A program made the position numbers and the translations under genes. This document shows positions 7,431-15,904 of a stretch of 41,747 bases of DNA, piece after piece. Origin of the DNA: Bacillota bacterium (GTDB lineage: Bacteria; Bacillota; UBA4882; UBA8346); contig JAEZFP010000040.1 in assembly GCA_023417475.1 (NCBI GenBank), positions 1 to 41,747 of the forward strand. Direction: 5' to 3'. Position 1 is the first letter of the stretch, and each line of letters starts with the position of its first letter. Under the pieces are notes generated by a model. It made no database searches and was not told the DNA's origin. It worked only from the letters and a program-made list of their open reading frames with translations.

Positions 7431-10400
7431 TCAAGCTTTGACAATCCGGATGGCGGCCGGATGACCGTTGATCTCCCATTGCTCAAAACCGGCGTCGGCT
7501 TCCGGTAAGCGGTCGATCGAAACCGCCAGGGTCTCCTCGGCGATATAACCGTTGAAAGCGGCGATCGCCTCGGCCACTTCTTCGTCACCGCTCCAAGCGA
7601 CGTCAATCCGGTCGGTCAGCTCCAGTCCGGCGGTCTTGCGCATGTTCTGAATCTTGGAGACCACTTCGCGGGCTAAGCCCTCCTGGATTAATTCGGTGGT
7701 CAATGCGGTATTTAAGATCACGTAGTCGCCATGGTCCAGCTCGACCACGAAGCCTGCGCGCTCCTCGACCCGGACTTCCACGTCGTCCGGCGTCAAGACA
7801 ATGTTTTGCCCCTCGACTTCCAGTGGCAGGGAACCGGTTTCCCGCAATCCCCGGACCGCTGCGGCGGCATTGCTTTGGGCCAGAGCCCCGGCGATCGATT
7901 TCATCAGTTTGCCGTACTTCGGCCCCAAAACGGGGAAGTTCGGTTTGACCGTATAACTGACGTAAGCGTCGGGATCGGCGATATATTCCAGCTGTTTGAT
8001 ATTGAGTTCCTCTTTGACCAACCCTGCCATCGGCGCCAGCGCCGCTTGGTGTTTTTGAGCGACCAGGATCGCGGACAACGGTTGCCGTACCTTGATCTGG
8101 ACTTTATTCCGGGCGGCGCGGCCCATCGAAACCAAATCGATCACCAAACCCATGTGAGTCTCCAGAGCTTCATTGATTAAGCTGGGATCGGCTTCCGGAT
8201 AGAGCTCCAAATGGACGGAGTCGCGGCCGGAGGCCGGCTTTAAGTTCAGGTATATCTCGTCGGCCAGGAATGGCGCAAAGGGCGCCATCAGTTTGACCAC
8301 CGCCAGCATGACTTCCCATAAGGTCCGGTAGACGGCTTGTTTATTGGCGTCCATCTCCGGCGCCCAGAAGCGTTCGCGGCAACGCCGGACGTACCAGTTG
8401 GAGACGTCGTCGATGACGAAACTTTGAATCGCCCGGACCACTTTGGTCAGCTCATATTCTTCCATGTCGGAACGGACCTGTTGGATCAGGGAATTCAGCT
8501 TCGACAACACCCAACGGTCGATCTCCGGCCGTTCGGCGACGGGAATATCGTAGCCGGCGGGATCGGCCTCGTCAATGTTGGCGTATAAGGTAAAGAACGA
8601 ATAGACATTTTGAAGCGTCCCGAAGAACTTGGCGGCGATCTCTTTTAAGCCGTCCTCGTCAAAACGGGTCGGCGTCCACGGCGGCGAAACGGCCAACAGG
8701 TACCAGCGGGTAGCGTCGGCGCCGTATTTGTCAAGCAATTTCCAAGGATCGACCGCATTGCCGCGGGATTTGGACATCTTTTGACCGTTTTTATCGAGCA
8801 GCAAGTCGTTGACCAAAACGTTTTTAAAGGTCGGTTTGTCAAACAGGAAGGTCCCAATGGCCAGGAGCGAATAGAACCAACCCCGGGTCTGGTCGATCCC
8901 TTCGCAGATGAAATCGGCCGGGAAGTACTGTTCAAAATCCTCTTTATGCTCAAACGGATAATGCAGCTGCGCGTAGGGCATGGAGCCGGAGTCAAACCAA
9001 CAGTCGATCACTTCGCTGGTCCGGGTCATGGCGCCGCCGCATTCGCAACGCAGGTGAATGTCGTCGATATAGGGACGGTGCAGTTCGATGGCGGCCGGGT
9101 CGACCGACTCGACGGCCCGTTCGGCCAATTCCTGCCGGGAGCCGACCGAAGTCAGCTTGTCGCAGTCGGCGCAACGCCAGATGTTCAAGGGCGTCCCCCA
9201 ATAACGGTCGCGGGAGAGCGACCAGTCGATCATGTTGTCAAGCCAGTTGCCGAAACGGCCTTTCCCGACATGCTCCGGGAACCAGTGGATCTGCTGATTG
9301 TTGGCGATCATCCGGTCTTTGTATTGGGTGGTCGCGATATACCAGGACTTCCGGGCGTAATACAATAACGGCGTGTCGCAACGCCAGCAATACGGATAGG
9401 AGTGGGTCAACCGTTCGCGGTTGAACAGTTTGCCCTCCGCTTTCAAGTGGCGGATGATATCCAAGTCGGCTTCTTTGACGAAACGGCCGGCCCACGGTGT
9501 GATCTCCGGGGTGAATTTGCCTTCCTTATCGACCGGTTGCAGGATCGGGAGTTGGTTTTTACGTCCCAGTTGGTAGTCGTCTTCGCCAAATGCCGGCGCG
9601 ATATGGACGATACCGGTACCGTCTTCGGTCGAGACGAAATCCGCGCCGTAAACATGAAAAGCGGTGGGGGAATCAACCGCGATAAACGGCAGCAGTTGGG
9701 CGTAACCTTGGCCAACCAAATCGGCGCCGGTCAATTCGGCCACGATCTCGGCCCCTTGGCCTAACACCGCCTCGACCCGTTCCCGGACCAGGATATAAAG
9801 GTTTTCGTCATCGGCCCGGTGCGCCCGGACGTAGGTGTATTTGGGGTTGACGGCCAGGGCGACGTTGGACGGCAGGGTCCAAGGAGTCGTGGTCCAGACC
9901 AGGAAGTATTCGCCCGGTTTCCCGTTCACCGCGAAACGAACGTAAACGGATTCGACGGTCTCGTCTTTATAGCCCAACGAAACCTCGTGGGAGGCCAGCG
10001 GGGTTCCGCAACGCGAACAATACGGCATGATCTTATGACCCTCATAGATCAGACCTTCGTCAAAGAAACGTTTCAGGATCCACCAGACGCTTTCGATATA
10101 GTTATTATCCAAGGTGATATAGGGGTGATCCATATCCAGCCAGTAGCCGATCCGTTCGGTCATCCGGCGCCATTCCCGCTCATAGGTGAAGACCGATTCG
10201 CGACATTGTTTGTTGAAGGGCTCGATGCCGTAACTTTCGATGCCTTGCTTGGAGGAGAGGCCCAGCATCTTTTCGACCTCAATCTCCACCGGCAGGCCGT
10301 GAGTGTCCCAACCGGCCTTGCGGTCGACTTGGAAGCCTTGCATGGTCTGGTAACGACAGACCGAATCTTTTAAAGTCCGGGCTAAAACATGGTGAATTCC

Positions 10401-10568
10401 CGGTTTGCCGTTGGCGGTCGGCGGTCCTTCGTAAAAAACGAACCGTTCCGCGCCATCCCGTTCGGACACGCTCCGCTCCGGAATCGACCGGTCGGTCCAG
10501 TGCTGGAGAACCGCTTCTTCCCGTTGATTGGCCGGAACCTTTAAGTTGACGTCGCGAAATTTACCCAT
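7431..10568 (-). CDS. ileS: Isoleucyl-tRNA synthetase, type 2 (IleRS2) with altered HIGH motif
   Basis: IleRS charges tRNA-Ile with isoleucine. At about 1045 residues it is the longer, eukaryote-like IleRS2 form rather than the roughly 920-residue IleRS1. KMSKS is intact (KNGQKMSKSRGN). The signature HIGH motif reads G-I-H-H (bases 10389-10400; residues 58-61 from the GTG, 57-60 from the ATG), a Gly/His swap. Cys pairs (CSRCGTP, CWRCDTP, CADC and CECGG) look like zinc-binding knuckles. IleRS2 is linked with mupirocin resistance, and GXHH variants with hyper-resistance (established for some IleRS2 proteins). I prefer the ATG at 10568, 8 nt after AAGGAG, over the GTG at 10571. A T-box leader precedes it, and no second ileS is visible here. 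Confidence 0.95.
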   Translation of the reverse strand: MGKFRDVNLKVPANQREEAVLQHWTDRSIPERSVSERDGAERFVFYEGPPTANGKPGIHHVLARTLKDSVCRYQTMQGFQVDRKAGWDTHGLPVEIEVEKMLGLSSKQGIESYGIEPFNKQCRESVFTYEREWRRMTERIGYWLDMDHPYITLDNNYIESVWWILKRFFDEGLIYEGHKIMPYCSRCGTPLASHEVSLGYKDETVESVYVRFAVNGKPGEYFLVWTTTPWTLPSNVALAVNPKYTYVRAHRADDENLYILVRERVEAVLGQGAEIVAELTGADLVGQGYAQLLPFIAVDSPTAFHVYGADFVSTEDGTGIVHIAPAFGEDDYQLGRKNQLPILQPVDKEGKFTPEITPWAGRFVKEADLDIIRHLKAEGKLFNRERLTHSYPYCWRCDTPLLYYARKSWYIATTQYKDRMIANNQQIHWFPEHVGKGRFGNWLDNMIDWSLSRDRYWGTPLNIWRCADCDKLTSVGSRQELAERAVESVDPAAIELHRPYIDDIHLRCECGGAMTRTSEVIDCWFDSGSMPYAQLHYPFEHKEDFEQYFPADFICEGIDQTRGWFYSLLAIGTFLFDKPTFKNVLVNDLLLDKNGQKMSKSRGNAVDPWKLLDKYGADATRWYLLAVSPPWTPTRFDEDGLKEIAAKFFGTLQNVYSFFTLYANIDEADPAGYDIPVAERPEIDRWVLSKLNSLIQQVRSDMEEYELTKVVRAIQSFVIDDVSNWYVRRCRERFWAPEMDANKQAVYRTLWEVMLAVVKLMAPFAPFLADEIYLNLKPASGRDSVHLELYPEADPSLINEALETHMGLVIDLVSMGRAARNKVQIKVRQPLSAILVAQKHQAALAPMAGLVKEELNIKQLEYIADPDAYVSYTVKPNFPVLGPKYGKLMKSIAGALAQSNAAAAVRGLRETGSLPLEVEGQNIVLTPDDVEVRVEERAGFVVELDHGDYVILNTALTTELIQEGLAREVVSKIQNMRKTAGLELTDRIDVAWSGDEEVAEAIAAFNGYIAEETLAVSIDRLPEADAGFEQWEINGHPAAIRIVKA

Positions 10569-10571
10569 CAC

Positions 10572-10857
10572 CGAAACTCCTTTACTTCCATATTATTTTC
10601 AAAAATAAGAAAACCGCCCCCGCAATAGGGACGGTTAATACCGTGGTACCACCCAAATTGACGAAAAGAGTCCTTTTCGCCCACTTTGTCAAACCGTTAA
10701 CGGCGTCAAACCGGCTGGACTTACTGTGAAATTCAGTCCAACAGCTCGGGAAGGATCTTCGCGTTAACCTGTGGTTGCCTCATCGCACCATCCGAGGCTC
10801 TCTGAAACCGGTCTTAACGTTACTCGTTCCGTCATCGCACTAAAAATGAAAATGTTG
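10572..10857 (-). promoter_or_regulatory. T-box riboswitch leader of ileS
   Basis: Reading the minus strand, the leader holds the Stem I distal elements (AGAGAGC...GGATGGTGCGA), a specifier-loop segment GAAGATCC with an ATC isoleucine codon at 10754-10756, and the T-box core TGGTACCACGG (10641-10651) that pairs with the uncharged tRNA acceptor end. A competing terminator follows. Uncharged tRNA-Ile should stabilise the antiterminator and switch ileS on. The ATC specifier agrees with the gene downstream. Confidence 0.92.
10601..10636 (-). terminator. T-box regulated terminator
   Basis: On the minus strand AACCGTCCC pairs with GGGGGCGGTT and is followed by a T-rich run. Its 5' arm lies just after the T-box core, so it competes with the antiterminator. 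Confidence 0.85.
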
Positions 10858-10863
10858 TTCTCT

Positions 10864-10892
10864 ATTATAAAGTTTTCTCCGGATTTAGTCAA
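10864..10892 (-). promoter_or_regulatory. ileS promoter
   Basis: TTGACT (10887-10892) and a perfect TATAAT (10864-10869) are spaced by 17 nt on the minus strand. The start would be near 10857, about 290 nt before the ileS start codon. The stretch from 10893 to 11105 shows no further feature that I can support. Confidence 0.85.
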
Positions 10893-11105
10893 GGATCAAA
10901 GCGGCGATGGGTCAGAAAGCCTATCCCGACGGAAAGCTGCCGACGCGCTCCCCCTTGCCGCGCCGATCCAAGCGATACGATAATTTTGTGAAAAATTGCG
11001 ATATTCATTTACTTTCTGCTCAAGGATACCGATATAAATAGCAGTCTAAAACTAAATGAAGCTTTGGAAGCCAAAGTTAACCCATAGAAACATGGTGGTG
11101 CATCC

Positions 11106-12221
11106 GTGAAAAAAGATCTCGACCTCTATCAAATCCTGCAAGTACACCCAGAAGCGGAGTCGGAAGTGATCCAAGCCGCCTATAAGCGATTATCCCGTAA
11201 ATATCATCCGGACAATCAAGATTCCGGCGCCGAGGAGAAAATGAAGGCATTAAATCATGCCTACGCCGTCTTAAGCGATCCGGAGCAGCGGACCCAATAT
11301 AATCTACAGTTAAACCGGCCGCAAACAGCGGCACCCAGAAAAGAAGTCAACCTGGAGACCGAGGCCTTTGAGGCCAAAAAAGTCTTGGCGCAGTATTTTG
11401 CCTGTTTGGCTTGTAGTCAGCTCGATTCGGCGTATCAATTGATCTCGGCCCGCGATCAAAAAAAGATTAGCCACAGCGAGTATGGGGAGTGGCAGACTTT
11501 GGTCGGAAGCTGTTATGAGATCATGGATTATGAGATCAAATATCTCAAGACGATCCAGGATGTCAAAGAGGAGAAGACGGTCTATCCGCTGGTTTTTGAA
11601 TTTGCCGTGACCATTCAGGAGAAGGACAAACGTAACGGCCAGACCGTCAGCACTGAGTTTTCGCGTCGGGTGGTTCAGGACCAAGATCACTTAAGAGTAT
11701 TGCTCGGTTATAAAGATATCACCGCCATTATCGCGAAACTTCGGGAAGAGCTGGGAACGGTCGAACCGGTCGAACCGGAGTTGGACCGGAAGGTTTTAAT
11801 CGGAGAATTGACCAAGGAAATCGCCCGGGCGGTCCGGTATAAACGTTCCTTCACCATGATTCTCTTCGAGGTCTATCAAGGGCCGGAACAACCCATCGCC
11901 GCGAATGGGGAGTATTTTTCTTCATTAATCAGACGGCTTGGCGAACGAGTCAGGGCTTCGGACATTTACGGTCATTGGAACACCAACCGGATCATGGTTA
12001 TTCTGCCGGAGACCCGGCTTTTTGGAGCGATAAAGGCAGCCGGCAATATTTTTGGGTTGATCAAAGAAGTCAACCAAGCGTTGGTTGAAAGCGACCGTTG
12101 GACCTTCTGCGCCGGCGTGGTCCAGTATAAAGAGGGGTCGTCGTTGCAAGAAATGATTGATTTGGCGGTTGTGAATGTCTTAAAGGCAAAAACCCAACGG
12201 GAATGGGAGATTGTTTATTAG
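11106..12221 (+). CDS. J-domain protein fused to a degenerate GGDEF-like domain
   Basis: Residues 4-68 form a DnaJ J-domain with HPD at 34-36 (KYHPDNQDSG), which should stimulate a DnaK partner. Residues about 86-205 resemble a small NTF2-like fold (alternating helices and strands; low certainty). Residues about 228-368 follow the GGDEF pattern: LTKEIARAVRYKRSFTMILFEV, RVRASDIYGHW, IMVILPETRLFGAIKAA, then a helix ending VLKAKT. The catalytic GGDEF loop is replaced by NTNRI (292-296), so it cannot make c-di-GMP and may be a scaffold or binding domain. The start is GTG after GGTGG. The gene stands alone between ileS and fur. DnaJ zinc-finger and substrate domains are absent, so this is not classic DnaJ. 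The fold call for the third domain rests on pattern, not a search. Confidence 0.7.
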   Translation: MKKDLDLYQILQVHPEAESEVIQAAYKRLSRKYHPDNQDSGAEEKMKALNHAYAVLSDPEQRTQYNLQLNRPQTAAPRKEVNLETEAFEAKKVLAQYFACLACSQLDSAYQLISARDQKKISHSEYGEWQTLVGSCYEIMDYEIKYLKTIQDVKEEKTVYPLVFEFAVTIQEKDKRNGQTVSTEFSRRVVQDQDHLRVLLGYKDITAIIAKLREELGTVEPVEPELDRKVLIGELTKEIARAVRYKRSFTMILFEVYQGPEQPIAANGEYFSSLIRRLGERVRASDIYGHWNTNRIMVILPETRLFGAIKAAGNIFGLIKEVNQALVESDRWTFCAGVVQYKEGSSLQEMIDLAVVNVLKAKTQREWEIVY

Positions 12222-12280
12222 CCGGTCCGGTTGCGACGCCAACCGGCATGTAAACTTCCGATTAAAGATCCGGCGGTAAA

Positions 12281-12330
12281 TTGACAGTAGACGTTGTTAG
12301 TGCTACGATTTAATTGATAACGATTATCAA
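12281..12330 (+). promoter_or_regulatory. fur promoter with Fur box at the start site
   Basis: TTGACA (12281-12286), 17 nt, then TACGAT (12304-12309). The 17-bp TTGATAACGATTATCAA (12314-12330) matches the TGATAATNATTATCA Fur box with one change and covers the predicted start site. This predicts autorepression of fur by metal-loaded Fur. Confidence 0.85.
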
Positions 12331-12341
12331 AACCAAGGGAA

Positions 12342-12782
12342 GTGGGTCCAATCGTCAAGGAAGCGGATATTTTTGAATCTTTTCTGCGAGAGAAGGACTT
12401 AAAACTTACCGAGCAACGCAAGCAGATTTTGGAGGAGTTCTTAAAGGTGGAGACGCATGTCACTGCCGAGGAACTGTACCAACGGATCAAACAAGATAAC
12501 CCGGGAATCGGGATCGCCACCGTCTATCGGACGCTGAAACTGCTATCGGAGTGCGGCTTGGCCGATGAACTGCAATTTGGTGACGGTACCGCCCGTTATG
12601 AACATGCTTACGGCCATGAACATCACGATCATTTGATCTGTATACAGTGCGGCCGGTATACCGAGGTCTGCGACCCCGAGATTGAAGAGCTTCAGGCCAA
12701 ATTGGCCCAACGCAACGATTTTCGGGTGATGCGGCACCGGCTGGTTATCTACGGTCTCTGCCATCAGTGTCACCAACGCTAA
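12342..12782 (+). CDS. fur: Ferric uptake regulator Fur
   Basis: A Fur-family winged-helix repressor of about 146 residues. The DNA-binding part runs to about residue 85 (LTEQRKQILEEF, GIGIATVYRTLKLLSECGL). The dimer/metal part holds the His cluster YGHEHHDHLICIQCG and a second CxxC near the end (LCHQCHQR), which with CIQC forms the structural zinc site. The Fur box on its promoter and another before the feo genes support iron regulation rather than zinc (Zur) or peroxide (PerR). The start is uncertain. GTG 12342 sits only 2 nt after AAGGG, while an in-frame ATT at 12369 lies 7 nt after AAGGA and would give a more typical N-terminus (FESFLREKDLKLTEQR). Confidence 0.9.
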   Translation: MGPIVKEADIFESFLREKDLKLTEQRKQILEEFLKVETHVTAEELYQRIKQDNPGIGIATVYRTLKLLSECGLADELQFGDGTARYEHAYGHEHHDHLICIQCGRYTEVCDPEIEELQAKLAQRNDFRVMRHRLVIYGLCHQCHQR

Positions 12783-12800
12783 AATTTTTTGGGCAAACGA

Positions 12801-12815
12801 TGATAACGGTTATCA
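12801..12815. promoter_or_regulatory. Fur box upstream of the feo operon
   Basis: TGATAACGGTTATCA has perfect 7-bp arms around one centre base and matches the Fur consensus. It lies 28 bp before the start codon of the small Cys-rich protein, so feo should be repressed by Fur-iron. A poor promoter (TTGGGC, 16 nt, TATCAA) can be drawn across it. Confidence 0.85.
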
Positions 12816-12842
12816 AAATCCTCATAGTGGGGAGTGATGGCG

Positions 12843-13010
12843 ATGTTGGATTGGTTAGCGGTGATCGCGATTGGTGCGGGAATCGCCTTTTGGGTGTTTA
12901 AAAGTAATAAAAATCAGCCTTGCGCGGGTTGTTCCAGTTGTCCGTTGCATGATCAGGGCTGCGCGAAACGGAACGGAAAACGGAATGGAGAGAACGATGA
13001 TGAACGCTGA
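12843..13010 (+). CDS. FeoB-associated Cys-rich small membrane protein
   Basis: A 55-residue protein. It starts with MLDWLAVIAIGAGIAFWVF, one membrane span, followed by a lysine-rich stretch and CAGCSSCPLHDQGC, then a charged tail. This is the layout of the FeoB_associated family found beside feoB in Firmicutes, thought to aid ferrous iron transport or cluster handling (role not firmly known). GGGGAG sits 8 nt before the chosen ATG; another ATG at 12837 is only 2 nt from it. It overlaps feoA by 14 bp and leads the Fur-controlled feo operon. Confidence 0.85.
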   Translation: MLDWLAVIAIGAGIAFWVFKSNKNQPCAGCSSCPLHDQGCAKRNGKRNGENDDER

Positions 13011-13251
13011 GCGTCAAACATTGGATCGGATGCGTGCGGGTCTGTTCTGCACGATTAAACAGATTCGGGCGACGGACATTAAATCACAGGCGATTCGTTT
13101 CGGATTGACCGAAGGGAAACGGGTCTACTGTACCACAGTGATCCCGGCCGGTCCGGTTGTGATCAAAGTGAACCAACAAGAGATTGCGTTGGGCCGGAAA
13201 TTGGCGCAACAGATCGAAGTGGAGGAGGTCGGCGATGCGCAGCTGTCATGA
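12997..13251 (+). CDS. feoA: FeoA, ferrous iron transport accessory protein
   Basis: An 84-residue SH3-like FeoA: residues about 12-76 include AGLFCTIKQIRATDIKSQAIRFGLTEGKRV and IKVNQQEIALGRKLAQQIEV. FeoA binds FeoB at the membrane and supports Fe(II) uptake. The start ATG pair (12997/13000) follows GGAG at 6-9 nt; the longer open frame upstream overlaps the Cys-rich gene and is not credible. The end overlaps the feoB start by 17 bp. Confidence 0.88.
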   Translation: MMNAERQTLDRMRAGLFCTIKQIRATDIKSQAIRFGLTEGKRVYCTTVIPAGPVVIKVNQQEIALGRKLAQQIEVEEVGDAQLS

Positions 13252-15199
13252 TGGGGGAATTCAAGTCCCAATCCCGGACGGAGCGCGCAAGATCGTCTTA
13301 GCGGGAAATCCTAACGCCGGCAAATCGGTCTTTTTTAACTTTCTGACCGGATTATACGTGGATGTGTCCAATTATCCAGGCACGACCCTGGAGATTTCGT
13401 CCGGCCGTTTTGGCAACGATGTGGTGATGGATACCCCGGGTGTCTACGGCCTTTCCTCGTTTAATGATGAGGAGCGGATTGCCCGGGATATCATTCTCCA
13501 AGCCGACCTGGTCATTAATATCGTCGACGCGGTGCATTTGGATCGCGATCTTTTCCTAACCCAGCAAATCATCGACACCGGTATTCCGGTGATCGTTGCG
13601 CTGAACATGATGGATGAGGTGAAACAACGGGGTTTAACCGTTGATGCCGCAAAACTTGCGGGTATGCTTGGCGTGCCGGTCATCCCGACCGTCGCGGTCC
13701 GCAAAGAAGGTCTGGCGACGTTACGGTCCCAGCTCGACCGGGCGACGGTTGGCCGTCCAACGCCGGGAATTGAAGCGTATTGGCTGGGAAACCAAGATTT
13801 TCCGGGCAATCAAGGGGAAAAACTATTGCTGTTGGAAGGCGATCCTGTCATCGCCGAACGGTTTCAGTGGACCCCGGGAGAGCACCGGGAGACAATCTAT
13901 CAGCTACGTCGCGAGTGGGTCAATCAGATTACCCAAACCGTCTTTGGCGCGACCACCGGCAGTCATCGGATGAGCGAACGGGTCGGTGGCTGGATGTTGC
14001 ACCCGGTTGCCGGTTGGCCGATCCTGGCGGCGGTATTGTGGGGAATGTATCAGTTCATCGGAGTTTTCGTGGCCGGGACGGTCGTCGGTTTCACGGAAGA
14101 AGTCGTGATGGCCGGGCAATACGAGCCGTGGATCCGGGCGTTGTTTGGGCATTTTGTCAGCCCGGGTTCGCTGCCGGGACTGGTGTTGACCGGTGAGTTC
14201 GGCTTGGTGACGATGACCGTCACCTATCTGGTGGGATTGCTCTTGCCGCTGGTGGTTGGCTTTTACCTTTGTCTCTCGGTCTTGGAGGACTCCGGTTACC
14301 TGCCGCGCGTGGCGACCTTGGTGGACCGGGCCATGAATGCGCTCGGCCTAAACGGCCGGGCGGTGATTCCGATCATCTTGGGTTTCGGCTGTGTCACGGT
14401 GGCTACTATTACCACGCGTTTATTAGGCTCCGAACGGGAAAAACGGATTGCCATCTTTTTGTTGGGATTGGCGATTCCGTGTTCGGCGCAACTTGGGGTG
14501 ATCTCCGGGTTGTTGGCCAAGGTTGGGGCGGGGTATGTCTTATTATACGGTTTGGTACTGCTGGCGATTTTGGTTCTGACCGGAACGTTGTTAAAAACGG
14601 TCATCCCGGGCCGGACTACCGACTTGATGATCGACTTGCCCACGATTCGTTTGCCGCGAGTCGAGAATGTGCTAAAAAAGACCGCCGTCAAATCCGGGGG
14701 TTTTATCGTCGAAGCGGCGCCGTTGTTTGCCCTTGGATCGCTGATCATCAGCGTCCTCCAGATTACCGGCGCGTTAGAACTGTTCCAAACGGCCCTGGGG
14801 CCGTTAACCAAGGGGTGGTTGGGTTTGCCGCCGCAAACCGCCGCCGCCTTTATCATGGGGATTGTCCGGCGTGATTTTGGCGCCGCCGGCTTAAGCAGTA
14901 TTCCGATGACGCCGTTGCAAACCGTTGTGTCCTTGTTGACAATCACCCTTTTTGTGCCGTGTATTGCTTCGGTCATGATTATGTTTAAGGAGCGGAGCAA
15001 AAAAGAAGCGGCCGTGATGTGGGTGAGCACCTGGGTGATCGCTTTCCTGGTCGGCGGGATCGTCAACCAATTAGGCGGCTTATTCCACGGAAATGTTATG
15101 GCAGTCGCCGGCGCTTTTCTCTGCGGGACAGTCGCGCTTATCCTGGCTGCGAAGGTTTACGAACGAAAACGGGCCGGCGGTGAGCGAGCCGCCCTTTGA
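13235..15199 (+). CDS. feoB: FeoB, ferrous iron transporter
   Basis: A 654-residue Fe(II) transporter. The N-terminal G domain has G1 GNPNAGKS (24-31), G2 PGTT (48-51), G3 DTPG (66-69) and G4 NMMD (124-127). The membrane part holds the two gate-type repeats, seen as YLPRVATLVDRAMNALGLNGRAVIP followed by GFGCVTVATITTRLLGSEREK and the pore-type CSAQLGVI segment. GFGC is conserved, but the usual NVPAI after it is VTVAT. It is slightly shorter than E. coli FeoB (773). The start ATG at 13235 follows GGAGGAGG by 6 nt; a start 51 bp further upstream lacks such a site. The last 17 bp of feoA overlap it. Confidence 0.93.
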   Translation: MRSCHDGGIQVPIPDGARKIVLAGNPNAGKSVFFNFLTGLYVDVSNYPGTTLEISSGRFGNDVVMDTPGVYGLSSFNDEERIARDIILQADLVINIVDAVHLDRDLFLTQQIIDTGIPVIVALNMMDEVKQRGLTVDAAKLAGMLGVPVIPTVAVRKEGLATLRSQLDRATVGRPTPGIEAYWLGNQDFPGNQGEKLLLLEGDPVIAERFQWTPGEHRETIYQLRREWVNQITQTVFGATTGSHRMSERVGGWMLHPVAGWPILAAVLWGMYQFIGVFVAGTVVGFTEEVVMAGQYEPWIRALFGHFVSPGSLPGLVLTGEFGLVTMTVTYLVGLLLPLVVGFYLCLSVLEDSGYLPRVATLVDRAMNALGLNGRAVIPIILGFGCVTVATITTRLLGSEREKRIAIFLLGLAIPCSAQLGVISGLLAKVGAGYVLLYGLVLLAILVLTGTLLKTVIPGRTTDLMIDLPTIRLPRVENVLKKTAVKSGGFIVEAAPLFALGSLIISVLQITGALELFQTALGPLTKGWLGLPPQTAAAFIMGIVRRDFGAAGLSSIPMTPLQTVVSLLTITLFVPCIASVMIMFKERSKKEAAVMWVSTWVIAFLVGGIVNQLGGLFHGNVMAVAGAFLCGTVALILAAKVYERKRAGGERAAL

Positions 15200-15293
15200 A
15201 ACGCTTTAGCTAGGGGTGAAATTGAATAATTGCGCCGGTGATACGGTTGGAACGGCAGGAGAAATAACCCGTTACGGAAAATAGATCAAAAGA

Positions 15294-15854
15294 ATGGGTT
15301 GGCAACTTTCGTCGCGAGGTAGATTGAGATTGGTGACCAGACGAACAAAATCGATCAAACGCTGGGTAGTCGGCATTGCTTTAACGTTGGGCTTTTTATA
15401 CTTCACTAGCACCCCGCAGTTTACCTTGATTCAGATCAGCGACGCGTTTGAGGCGCATGATTTGCCTACTTTTGAGAAATACGTTGATATCGACGGTTTG
15501 GTTGAAACGGTGGTTCGGCAATATGCCGCGGCGTCAAAGCCTTCGTTGCGGCATTCGGAGTTGGCGCAACGGCGTTTGACGCGGAGTTTGCGCCAGCAGC
15601 TAATCCGGTTTGTCGAGACCGGGCTGCTCCGGTCCGAGCCGTTGACGGCTGAAATTGTGCCGGATATCGGAACGCTTCGTAATCGCTTTCAGGGGGTGGA
15701 TTATCTGCGGGTTGCGGGCGATACGGCGTACATCGGATTGCAAACCCGGGATGATATGGGAGTTTTCGAAATCTTGATGCATCGCAAAGGTTGGTTTTGG
15801 CGGGTTGACGCCGTCAACGACTGCCCCGCATATTGGCGCCGGACGGTAAAGTAA
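15294..15854 (+). CDS. DUF2939-type membrane-anchored protein
   Basis: A 186-residue protein with a basic N-terminus, one hydrophobic span (about residues 24-42, WVVGIALTLGFLYF) and an extracytoplasmic domain. The segment PQFTLIQISDAFEAHDLPTFEKYVDIDGLVETV is typical of DUF2939, found in diverse bacteria with no established function. The ATG has only a weak ribosome site; TTG or GTG codons at residues 12-15 are alternatives. It lies about 95 bp after feoB with no recognised terminator between, so read-through is possible, but a functional link is not shown. Confidence 0.65.
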   Translation: MGWQLSSRGRLRLVTRRTKSIKRWVVGIALTLGFLYFTSTPQFTLIQISDAFEAHDLPTFEKYVDIDGLVETVVRQYAAASKPSLRHSELAQRRLTRSLRQQLIRFVETGLLRSEPLTAEIVPDIGTLRNRFQGVDYLRVAGDTAYIGLQTRDDMGVFEILMHRKGWFWRVDAVNDCPAYWRRTVK

Positions 15855-15904
15855 TCCGGGTAATGACAACCGATCGGATTCATTGAAGGCCGTTTTAAAC
15901 GCTT

